Of a stretch of 64,000 nt of DNA, positions 1 through 9,791 are shown in pieces. The position numbers and the translations under genes were made by a program. Position 1 is the first letter of the stretch, and each line of letters opens with the position of its first letter. Where the stretch lies: assembly GCA_963932465.1 (NCBI GenBank), contig OZ010799.1, positions 277,671,164-277,735,163 on the forward strand, read 5' to 3'. The stretch is from Maratus speciosus. Lineage: Eukaryota; Arthropoda; Arachnida; Araneae; Salticidae. Under the pieces are notes generated by a model. That model was not told where the DNA came from. It made no database searches and was given only the letters and a program-made list of their open reading frames with translations.

Positions 1-112
1 TCTAAAAACACGCTAATCTGATGGGTTTTAAAAATATTAGAGAAGACTGAATTATACTGAAAAAAGCTGTGCAGATCTCCCTGTAACCGGGTTTCCATTC
101 AATTCCCTTTGA
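1..112 (-). mobile_element. Helitron 3'-region fragment, cut by window edge
   Basis: Nearly the same sequence recurs at 368-475, inside the complete Helitron that ends at 309, and in reverse complement at 27610-27725. This copy lacks the terminal CTAG hairpin, which would lie left of the window, and loses similarity after about position 112. Confidence 0.7.
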
Positions 113-308
113 TATATCCGGGTAAATATACATTTTGGATATTTAGCTGGGTATTTATTCTTCAATTAAAAATAGTTGTAAAAAAAAAAAAAAAAAAAAA
201 CTTACGCTGCCATTAGTTATGTGGATTACTGAAAAAGAAATAAAAATTTAATTTTAAGGCTTTTTACAACTCTTACATTTTAAAGAAACTCATTATTTTA
301 CATTTAAA
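113..308. other. AT-rich spacer, no gene seen
   Basis: Holds an A tract near 180-200 and no recognisable coding or repeat structure. It separates the partial Helitron copy from the terminus of the complete one. Confidence 0.5.
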
Positions 309-719
309 CTAGGGGGCTCTGGCCCCTGCAAGCTACGCTCGCCAACCCCCGTTCAGACACCGCAGAATCTAAAAACACGCTAATCTGATGGGTTTTAATA
401 TTATTAGAGAAGACTGAAATATACTGAAAAAAGCTGTGCAGATCTCCCTGTAAACGGATTTCCATTCAATTCGCTCTGATTGCAAAAATTTAAGGGTGAA
501 TCAGTTGCTGTTAAGACATCCAATGGTTGTTTTCGTTTTTGATTAAGGATGATCAGTTAAACATTTGAAAAGAAGCTAAAATAAAATAAATTAAGTATAC
601 AGAGTCTTTGTCTCCCGGTATTTTAAAACAATCTCTATAACAATAGCCTAAGTCATGTGACTATCATCAACAGTTCCAGGCGGACCACTTCGCTTTTTAT
701 ACTCTAGGTGCCATTTTGG

Positions 720-732
720 TACTTTAATGTTA
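720..732. repeat. Left 13-bp target-site duplication of tRNA fold-back element 1
   Basis: TACTTTAATGTTA is found here and again at 1062-1074, directly bordering the inserted element. The uninterrupted target occurs in reverse complement inside the Helitron at 25404-27780, near 26900. Confidence 0.85.
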
Positions 733-811
733 CACTAGATTAATTTTAACACAATTATTCTAATTGGTAAACAAATCATATTAGATGTAGATTTCCAACT
801 GGGTGAAAAAT

Positions 812-872
812 GTCCGGACCAGGATTCGAACCCGGGACCTCCTGGCTAAAGCCGCCAGTGCTCTGCCATCTG
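812..872 (-). pseudogene. tRNA-like module, 5'-truncated, inverted copy
   Basis: The minus strand reads a D-arm remnant, a perfect five-pair anticodon stem CTGGC/GCCAG, box B GGTTCGAATCC and an acceptor 3' strand ending TCCGGAC. The first ~13 nucleotides are missing. It is the inverted partner of 957-1030, so the two would fold into a long hairpin. Confidence 0.75.
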
Positions 873-956
873 ATTTATTCTGTTGAGCTGAACCAGGTTT
901 CAGACCAGATGCTGTAATCATCAAGGTTAGCTGGGTGAAAAAGTTCGGCCAGATTC

Positions 957-1030
957 GTCCGGGATAGCTCAGATGGCAGAGCACTGGCGGCTTCAACCAG
1001 GAGGTCCCGGGTTCGAATCCTGGTCCGGAC
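957..1030 (+). pseudogene. tRNA-like sequence with intact A and B boxes
   Basis: A 74-nt tRNA-shaped sequence: acceptor strands GTCCGGG and TCCGGAC, box A TAGCTCAGATGG, box B GGTTCGAATCC. The anticodon loop GGCTTCA lacks the usual U33 and the stem has one mismatch, so it is probably not a working tRNA. The apparent anticodon CTT (Lys) is uncertain. It lies inside the mobile element at 733-1061. Confidence 0.75.
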
Positions 1031-1061
1031 ATTTTTCACCCAGTTGGAAATTTACATCTAA

Positions 1062-1074
1062 TACTTTAATGTTA
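1062..1074. repeat. Right 13-bp target-site duplication of tRNA fold-back element 1
   Basis: TACTTTAATGTTA, identical to 720-732. Helitron sequence resumes directly after it (GGCAGACACAGGTGATAAG), matching the Helitron at 25404-27780. Confidence 0.85.
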
Positions 1075-1518
1075 GGCAGACACAGGTGATAAGTCGCCAA
1101 ATATTATTTTATCGCCATCATTTCATCTATATTATAATAGTTCAAGTCACCAACTGCCATAAACAAATACGGTCTGATCCCTTCGCCGTTCATATGAAAG
1201 TTTGGAAAAGATGTCATATACGTCCCATATTGGCGCGATTTATTAACGACGCCAATTTGAGGGACGCATCAACAGCATAAACAGCAACATCCGGCTTACC
1301 ATATCAAGCAAAATAACGATACTTTGGCGCCAGTTATGTGCCCGTTCCGTATATGACATTGGCGTCAGAAAAAAATCGCGCCAATATGGGACCGTAAGTT
1401 TTCCATTTTGATTAAAAAAAAAAAAAAAAAAAAAATCGAATAAAACTACATTAAAAGTTATTATACTATTATAAGTATAATAACTTATAGGTATAATACT
1501 ATTATAAGTAGATGAGAA

Positions 1519-1952
1519 GGTCCAAATACCGGCTGGGGTCCAAATACCGGCTACTAGGTGTTCTGAGAACTGAGCGCAGCGCAACCTAGCGGTGATAGGC
1601 AGAGTTTGTAACATTAATTGAGAGAAGAAAGTTACGAAAAGTACGTCACTGAAGTCTGTGTCATTTACAAATAGTAAATGCAAAAGTGTCGAATCTACGT
1701 AATCTGGTACATCAAAAGTTTTTCAGATATGTATTTCTCATTTTTTTTAAATATACTGATCGTATATTGGCTTGAATTGTTGATTAAGTTATTTTCTAGA
1801 CATATTTAGCTCTCAATTGCCACGCGCACAGTATTAGCATTTTATTATATGAATGAGTAATACCGGTTTTAACTTAAACATAGCAGTGGTCCGAATTCCG
1901 AATACCGGCTACCTAGAGTGGTCTAAATACCGGCTAGCCGGTATTTGGACCC
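1519..1952. mobile_element. Short inverted-repeat element with GTCCAAATACCGGC ends
   Basis: The left end carries two direct copies of GGTCCAAATACCGGCT, and the right end carries an inverted copy (AGCCGGTATTTGGACC) plus a partial direct copy. Nested in Helitron A. I see no coding sequence and no clear target duplication; superfamily unassigned. Confidence 0.5.
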
Positions 1953-4577
1953 CTATCGGTTGCTCTGCTTGAAGGGGAGGAAAATAAATTAGTTTAAATA
2001 ATTCCATAATTAATAAATTAATTTAAATGGTTCAGAAATAGTCCCCTCCCATTTCGCAATATGAAAAAAGCAACCACGGCTGTAATTCTTCAGGACCCAC
2101 ACTGGTTGCCGGATCACTTTCCAAAAAAGTGCTGTTGGACACTACAAAATTGCCTGTAATAAATGTGAAGAGAAAGAAAAAAAATGAAGGAGTAAACAAG
2201 GCGAAAGAGGCAGAAATTTGATTTTAACCCTCTCGCTACGCAATCCGAGATTTCCTTTCGCATCGTAAAAGTAGCAAAATTTGCTCAACCCGAGATTTCC
2301 TCGGGGATGCATTTTTTCCGTCTAATAAACCCTCTTTGATTATTCCCACCGGTTCTTTTTTTATTGTAAATTATGCCTTATTTAATCGGAGCATTTTCCC
2401 GGTTAAATTAGACCAAAACTTTTGTTTTGAAAAACCGGTGACAAAAGAATAAAAATTCTTAAAAGACACTCGTCGCGAAGGGCTTAAATACGCAATTTTT
2501 GAAGCTATTTTGATAAAACAATTACGCAGCGAGAGGGCTAAAAAAGTGAAAAAGGAAAATATCCAACAGAGGAAGATGATAAATTTGTGTATTCTGCATG
2601 GATCCTTTCTCTGTGGACAAGAATGGGGGAGGGGATTCTGGGTTCAATGTTAAGAATGCGATATGTGGGTTGATAGGGACTATACCGATGCAATGAGTGA
2701 TATTATGCTTTTGATTTTTTCAGATAAAATAATTCTCATTTCAATTAGCAAGCTTTTTTTTGCTTTACACGTTAAAAAACAAAATTAGAAACATAATGGG
2801 AAGAAGACTGTGAGAGATAGTCGAAAAGAATTTTAGAAATTTGACTAAATACAAATTTATTAAAAACTGCGTATTTTTTATGTGCATAACAAATGTTATT
2901 AATCAATACAATTTATTAAAAGAATATTCTTATTGCTTAATAGTTGTCATTAGCTCTATTTGTGTCACCTTTTGGAAAAAAAACTTAGGTAGTCGGCATT
3001 TAGACCCCATTTTAAAAACTTAAAATTTGAAGACTTTCAGAATTTTGCTTCTTATAAACAGAAAACGCCTTTTAAACTGATTTTTTTTCTCTGAACAGGT
3101 GTAAGACGTGTCAAGGTATACTGCTGTCACTTTTTATTTTACTAATTTTGAAAATTGTTTGAATTAGATTGAAAACAAAAGTGGTAGCCAGCATTTAGAC
3201 CTTTTCCTCTATTACTTTTTTTTTTCAACTCGCCAGTTAGCATTTTTTTTTTTTTTTTTTTTTTTTTCGAGTGGTAATATTTGGGCAGATACGCACCGCA
3301 GGTTTGGTGTGATTTTTATTTTTTTACGAAAATTTGGCGAAAACCTCGTTTTCAAATACCAGTTACATATGCATTTTCGGTAATCCTTAGATATCCCGTC
3401 GACCAAAAATCTATCGCCAAACTATAAGATTAAATGCCAATAGTGGTTGATCGTATATTAATTTATTTGTTCTTTCGTTATTTAAAATAAAAATTATGTC
3501 AATTTGTATAATTTGGCGAGTGTTTTGGCCAGGGTTGTTTAGTTTAAACCACGTTGATTTAAACCGTGGTTTAAACCAAATGTTTTTTTTTTTTTTTTTT
3601 AAACCATGCTGTTTTTTTTTCATCTGGTTTTTTTCTCTTTTTCCCTAATGTTTGCATTTATTTTACACATTATTGAAAAATGCAAAATCCAAGTTATGTA
3701 GAAGCTACAAGCAAAGCTTAAGAAAAATGATGAATTAATAAATTTGTAAAGTGGCAAACATTTTTAATCAAACTTTTCTTCTAAGCTTTAAATCTAGATG
3801 GCAGACTAATTTTATTAAAATTAGCTGGGAAGAAAAAAACAAATAGTTAGTTTTCTTTTTTCTTCTTTTTTTTAAGAAATTTTATTTAAAAAAATAGTAA
3901 AATGGCAGGTTTGAGTTAAAAATACATTTTTACTACTTAGATTGCTTGATTAGTTAAGATTTACTAAGGATTGCATTATGCCTCAATGATGACATAATCA
4001 TAAGTAATTCTCTCCATTGGTTACCCTTTATTTTGTATGCTAATGAATGATTGGCTGTAAGTTTTCTTTGCTGTATGGCTATTGGGTTTAGTAAGCCTTT
4101 GTTTTTCTTGCATTTCTACATTGGGATTGGGGTTTTGCATTATGATTTTATTCAGTTACCGTCAGGATTGGCACGGTTTAAATCAACTAGTTAACCAACT
4201 GTTTTTTTAGAAAAAATCAAATATAATATTTTCTCATTTTTGTAATTTAAGTTTTTGAAATTATTGGATATAAATAATTTCTACTTTTAACAGTCTTATC
4301 CCAGCAGTCACCGTGAGACATAGTGAGTCTAGGTTATATTTGTATGCATGTAGAATGCAAATTGCATGTGTTGATGAACACATTTGAAGTTCTAAAGAGA
4401 AAACTTAGAACATGTGAATTTAGCAAAGATAAAATAGATTTAAAATATTCAATATCTTGAATAAAATATTTTCCTTTGAGAAAACGTAGATTATTTATAA
4501 TTAATAATATAAAATGACCTTTAAGTTTTCAGTCAAGCTGTAAAAGAAAATTTTCTTGATTGGGGAGATTATCTTTT

Positions 4578-4865
4578 AGGGCTGTTCTCAACAAGCACTA
4601 AACGTTTTGACAGATGTACAAATTCCTTTTTTAACAGAAAGATATAAAATTGGAAGGCCTAACTATGGAAGCTATTTGGAATCGAACTGTGTTTTCCATT
4701 TTTGATAAATTAATTACCTATTGAGTTGTAAGCAATTTTGATCACGCGACAAAGATGTTTTTAACCTTCCCTGAGTGCTTATTCTTCTTTCGCGCGGAAA
4801 TTCGGTTCAAAACGACCACTTTGACAACATTTTCTGAAAGATCTATTGCTATTGCAATTGCAATT

Positions 4866-4905
<40 letters not shown>

Positions 4906-5035
4906 AGTAAATACCGTTTGATTACATAGTTTATGAACAACAGCATCTGCTAGTTTCATGCATTTCTGAACAAAAATAAATTAAAACTTATGTCATAAAG
5001 TTGCCCTTTCGGATTTGAGAACAGACTTAAAAAGA
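4578..5035. repeat. Possible small inverted-repeat element
   Basis: AGGGCTGTTCTCAA at the left is mirrored by TTGAGAACAG at the right, and similar sequence occurs near 50905-51140. It contains the 37-A tract. Boundaries and target duplication are unclear, so this is tentative. Confidence 0.3.
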
Positions 5036-5904
5036 AAAAACTCAAGATAAGAGGATAAGTCGAATAAGAGGACACTGTTGTGACAAAATTGGGCGCAAAA
5101 ATTGGGTGCTAGCGAAGCACCTGTTTACTTTAACTAAAGCATGCAATAAGATATATTTATATCGTATATTGCATAATCGAATCCACTATTTAGATGTGAC
5201 AAAAAAATGGGGGGAAATCGAGATTAAGGTTTGCTTGAGACATAATAGAAAAAAGTCTCATAAAAATGCCTAAAAAGATATATTATTAATTTTTAGTTTA
5301 GACATTTGAAAGTAATATGTATTATAACATAGCTCAGAAAAAAATCCTATGTATTAAGTCTGATGGCTGTTTAAATGTTTTAGTGGATGAAAACTTTTAC
5401 AAATCTACTTTCCATTTTAAGATAAATGTTTTCAGTAGTCTAAAAAGCTGGTAAATAGGTATTTCTGTTTATTTTACTGTCTCCTTTTCCTTTTTTTTTT
5501 TTTACCTGGCAGTTTAGAGGAGAAGTGTCAAATGACAATACACAATAACTTCTTGAAACGTGTAAAGACTCTACTGCTAAATTCAAATCATTCCAGGAAT
5601 TCTTTATAAAAAGCTTTACTTTCAATAAAAGATAATAACACTGGACAACAATGAAAATGTATCTTGAACAAAAGTGTCCAAATATTTATTAATTTAACTT
5701 GCTAATCATGAATATGACAATAAAAAATTAAATTTGGCTCTAGTTATTTTGTTATGTTGAGATTTTACTTTGTATGATAAGGATAAAAGAACACATTTTA
5801 ATAATCATTGTATGTCTTGTTTCCAATTTAATTTATAAATAGTAAATAAAGGTGACAACATAAAGTACAGTCTTACAAATACATGCAGTACATAATAAAA
5901 GTGT

Positions 5905-6869
5905 ACATAATACACAGGAAGTAACAAAATTTTCTAAATCCCAGGTGAAGATCCATCAAAAGTGCAACTACTTTCAAGTCAGCACAGACACACCATTCAT
6001 TTTCAGTGTATTTAATTAGATGTAAGAGCTGTAGCAGGTATTCATAAGTCCCTTTCATGTGCGCAGAATATGCAATAGGAATGGGCGGCAGTTCATTACC
6101 ATTATGAAGCAAAATTATCTTTAAGCTTAGTTTGGACGCATCTATAAATAGCCGCCACTCGTTTACATTAAGTGTTAGTCCAAATTCATTCGTCAAGCTT
6201 TTAATATCTGAGCAGAACACAATACTATCATTTTTTTCTGAAAATAATGCAGAAATTTTATATGACAGTTACGAAATGAAGACACTCTGACATGTTCTTC
6301 CAAAAGATTTCACTGTCGTTGTCTTGATGCGAGTAGTTCTGCTTTGGCTTCGACAGATTTAAATCACGAACAAGATCGTTGAGATCATTTGATGTGATAT
6401 TATGTGCTGCAGAATCAGAGGGATTTATATATTCTTCATCACTATGTCCATGAAATTGTGACCTGCTAGGTACTTCATCTACAGGTTCAATGCATTCCTC
6501 CTCGTCGTCAGAATTAATTACAAAATCAGTCGGCGGCTTGGTAATTGGAAGTTCCTCACAATGCGGAACTGGTCACAAGGCAGAACATATTTGTGCATAA
6601 TGAACAGCTTTCTTCTTTTTCTTCGTAAGACCTCCACAAATTGGTTCAACCATACAAAACTAACAATCGTTTACGTGATTGCTCTGCTCTCCCCAAATCA
6701 TGGGAACAGCAAATTGCATACTTTTTCTTTTACCAGTCACCCACAGAGAAAGTGTTGTGGCACATGTGCATACATCGGGCATCCATATTTTATCTTGGTC
6801 TTTTATTTTACAACCGAAATAGAGGAAATATGCCTTTCTGATTGCGTTAGTAATGCACTTTTCTGGCAT
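5905..6869 (-). pseudogene. Broken gene of an uncharacterised metazoan protein family
   Basis: Minus-strand reading from 6869 down gives short conserved blocks I recall from many uncharacterised arthropod and cnidarian predicted proteins: ITNAIRKAYF, FGCKIKDQDK, FAVPMIWGEQ, then PVPHCEELP, an acidic stretch (SDDEEE), TSNDLNDLVRDLNLSK, EWRLFIDASKLSLK, LLHNGNELP, CADLKVVALL and FCYFLC. At least two frameshifts (around 6310 and 6260) and one in-frame TGA (near 6570) break it, and the family's C-terminal part beyond FCYFLC is missing. It lies wholly inside the hAT-like element at 3530-7750, so it is either that element's own cargo or a captured gene. The biochemical role of the family is unknown to me. 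Family recognition is from memory. Confidence 0.6.
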
Positions 6870-8394
6870 TGCAAACGGATTGCAAAGAGTTGTGCGATGC
6901 TTTCTGTGTGGTATTACAATGGCAAATGGACCAATAAAATATAAAGAAGAAATTCTTGCATTTTACCTATGATATTTGTTTATTTATTTTATTTTTTGAA
7001 ATTATTTTTATTATTTTTTTAAAATGTTTATTTTATTACACATTTTATTAATTAATATATACACGGGAACATCTAAAAATGAAATATTTCTTATTATAAT
7101 GTGCAATAAATCAGTTTATTCTTTAAAATATTTTAACAAAAGTGATATTTACGCTTTAGGTGCATTATATCTTTGCACCCCTTAATCTCAGAAACAAGAG
7201 CCAAAACACAGTTTTCATGATAATATTTGTGTTCAGCACGTTGAATTCATTAAGATTGTTTTCAATTTTGATACATGAACTTTGTTAAAAATTGTTGCCC
7301 AGTGTAATTATCCTGTAGTGTTCGAACAGAAAAATCAGATTGCAAATATTTCAAAGAAATTATTTTGAATAACCATGGGAAAATATATTATATTTATGAA
7401 AACTACATCATATATTTATTTATAGTACTACTAGTAATTAAAAGATTGTTTATTAAGATTTTCAAAATATCAATGTTTCTCTATGTAGAGCATTTTATTC
7501 ATGGAACATAAGACAGCTTTTACTAAAAAATGTTTACATATTAAATGATTTCAATATTCTACATAATTGATCGTAATTATTTAATTTAAATTATTTTTAA
7601 ATGAAGTTATATTACTTATATATCCAACAATGTTTATTTTTATCAATAAATATGAATGTATATATAATAGGAAAACTTATTAAAAAAAAAACCGGTTTAA
7701 ACCAAAAAAACCTGGCTTAAACCAAAAAAAACGGGTTTTTACCAACCCTGGTTTTGGCGATTTATATAATTTGGCAAAATTGGACGACGGAATAACTAAG
7801 TAGTACCGTATTTTTTAATTATTTTCTAAAGGAAATATAAAAAAAAGAATTAATAATCATAGAACAAAATAATTTATATAATTTATAAAAAGAAATAAAA
7901 GTAAATAAACATTTATTATCAAATAAACAACAATAGCCAGGTTACCATGTCAACCTTTTCTGAAATATGAAAAAATAATATCTGTTTGATTAAAATTTGA
8001 GTTGCCATCATTAGAAAAATGTATATAAAATTAGAAAAAAATTAATATTTCGAAAACTAATTCGAATTTAAAAATTCTAATACCAGTTTTGAGATCTGCG
8101 GATCAATGCTGATTTTTGGTGTTAATTTCATCGCAAAGTATTCCATATTTTAGGAGAAATCGCTTGAAACATAATCAGTTGTTTAATCAGACGATTCATA
8201 CTTCCGTTTCATAAATTCGTTTCATTAGGATTTTATATATATAGGGTAGATATTGAATTTAAATGTCTTTTTACTTTTTTCTATCGTTACAAGAAGAAAG
8301 TATTTGATTCGTGAAATTTTTCGAATTCCGCTTCTCGACGGATTTAGACGTTTTTAGGGGTCAGAGAACACGAAAAATATGTTTTTACAAAATA

Positions 8395-9215
8395 TCTGTC
8401 TGTATGTATGTGACACAAATATTGTGAGCACTCTATCTCAAGAACTAATGAACGGAATTTAATAAAACTTTAGAGTCAGTTAGTCCCTGATATAAACTAG
8501 TGCTGATTACTTTTTGGTGTAAATAGCTCAACAGGTGGCACTGCTATGCTGTATTTTTCACGATTTTTGCCATAACTATATCTCAAGAAGTAATGCACGG
8601 AGTTTCATCAAACTTCAGATTCAGTTAGTCGTTGATAAGAATTGGTGCTGTTTACATTTTGGTGTCGATCGTCTATGCTGCATTTTGCAGGATTTACACG
8701 ATTTCTGCAATAGCTCTATCTCAAGAACTAATGCACAGATTTTCCTCAAACTTCAGATTCAGTTATTCCTGGATATGAATTGATGGTGATTACGTGTTGG
8801 TGTAAATCGCCTTATAAGTGGCGCTGCTGTACTGCATTTTTCACGATTTCCTCAATAGCTGTATCTCAAGAACTAATGGACGAATTTTCATCAAAATTCA
8901 GATTCAAGTACTATACCTTGATTAATATTGCTGCTGATTATATTTTGGTGTAAATGGCTCAACAGGTGGCGCTGCTATGCTGGATTTTTCACGATTTTCG
9001 CAACAGCTTTATCTCAAAAACTAATGCACGGAATTTCACCAAACTGCAGATTCAGTTAGACGTTGACATAAGTTATTTCTGATTAGGTGTTGGTGTAAAT
9101 TATCCAATAGGTGGCGCTGCCATGCTGCTTTTTTCTGGATTTACTCGATTTCAGAGATAGTCATATCTCAAGAACTAATGCGCGGAATTTCATATCTATA
9201 GAATCCTCATGATGA
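8395..9215. repeat. Degenerate ~145-bp tandem repeat array
   Basis: The motif TATCTCAAGAACTAATG occurs six times (about 8433, 8578, 8717, 8862, 9010, 9164), giving a period of 139-154 bp. Each unit also carries a TTCAGATTCAGTTA-like block and most carry GGTGGCGCTGCTATGCTG. The array is preceded by a CTGTCTGTATGTATGTG stretch. Open frames across it are by-products of the repeat. Confidence 0.8.
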
Positions 9216-9791
9216 GCATAGATTGCCATTTAATTTTTCACTGTGATAGCGACTTTTCAAGTATTAACATGCATGAGATAGATAAAGTTTTGGGATTGGT
9301 ACATCCGACTAGTTTTAATTATAATGAAAAATGTAAAAAAGTTAATCTATTTACTCACAAGAATTTTATAAAAAAGATAATTTAACGAAATTTTGTTGTA
9401 GCAGGTGTACTTAAAAAGCACGATACCACTGATGCATTAATACTACGTAGATTACTCCAATAAAGGTAACATATTATTATGTATTCTTCTGACAAAACTT
9501 TTCTTACTGAGATACACTCTTTTTCTCTGAAAAAAACTCAGGACTCATTTTCACATTGAAATTGTACCAAACTCTGAAATTTGCAATAAACACCTAGTTT
9601 TGATATATTTGGAGTTGCTTTTAAATTTTAGTTTAGGACACCAAACAGGAAGTCATTCAGTCAATTAGTTTAGGAATTACGAAGATTTAAAATTTGAAAC
9701 TGCTAATATTAAATTCATTTTTAACCATTGCAAAACAGATTACAATGCTGGGAGTTTTTTAAGCATAATTCCAAAGAACTACTTTGCAGAA
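9216..9791. other. AT-rich spacer, no gene seen
   Basis: I see no coding exon, RNA gene or clear repeat between the tandem array and the next Helitron terminus. Confidence 0.5.

Larger units (their letters stand above)
733..1061 (+). mobile_element. tRNA fold-back element 1
   Basis: A 329-bp insertion with a 13-bp target duplication. Order: AT-rich head with ATTTTAACACAAT, inverted tail, inverted tRNA-like module (812-872), spacer with TTTATTCTGTTGAGCTG, direct tRNA-like module (957-1030), and a tail with CATTTTT and CAGTTGGAAAT. Head, spacer and tail all recur in the element at 17520-17930 around a different tRNA-like module. The long duplication suggests LINE-type target-primed integration, but the internal pol III boxes point outward toward the ends, which is unlike an ordinary tRNA-headed SINE. 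Confidence 0.8.
3530..7750. mobile_element. hAT-like element with 8-bp target duplication
   Basis: Ends are CAGGGTTG on the left and CAACCCTG on the right, flanked by GTTTTGGC at 3522-3529 and 7751-7758. An 8-bp duplication and a CAGGGTTG terminus are typical of hAT transposons. Subterminal TTTAAACC motifs recur at both ends. The interior holds a broken gene (5905-6869, minus) and a 37-A tract (4868-4904). A truncated, inverted relative of the left part lies at about 22030-23369. I found no hAT transposase in it. Confidence 0.75.
309..8250 (-). mobile_element. Helitron A (non-autonomous, with nested insertions)
   Basis: On the minus strand the element starts at 8250 with TCTACCCTATATATATAAAA and ends at 309 with a GC hairpin running into CTAG; it is flanked by A on the 5' side and T on the 3' side, as expected for Helitron insertion between A and T. 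Both termini and much of the interior match the plus-strand element at 25404-27780. The extra length is explained by nested insertions at 733-1061, 1519-1952 and 3530-7750. No Rep/helicase coding sequence was found, so it needs enzymes in trans. Repeated TTGGCGA motifs mark its interior. Confidence 0.75.

Noticed and set aside
957..1030. Functional tRNA gene
   Set aside because: Lies within a mobile element with 13-bp duplications, has an inverted partner and lacks U33; treated as a tRNA-derived module.
1243..1683. 146-codon minus-strand frame
   Set aside because: Runs through a T/A tract and Helitron repeat sequence shared with other copies; no conserved protein feature.
8535..8783. 82-codon frame
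   Set aside because: Spans two units of the 145-bp tandem array; repeat by-product.
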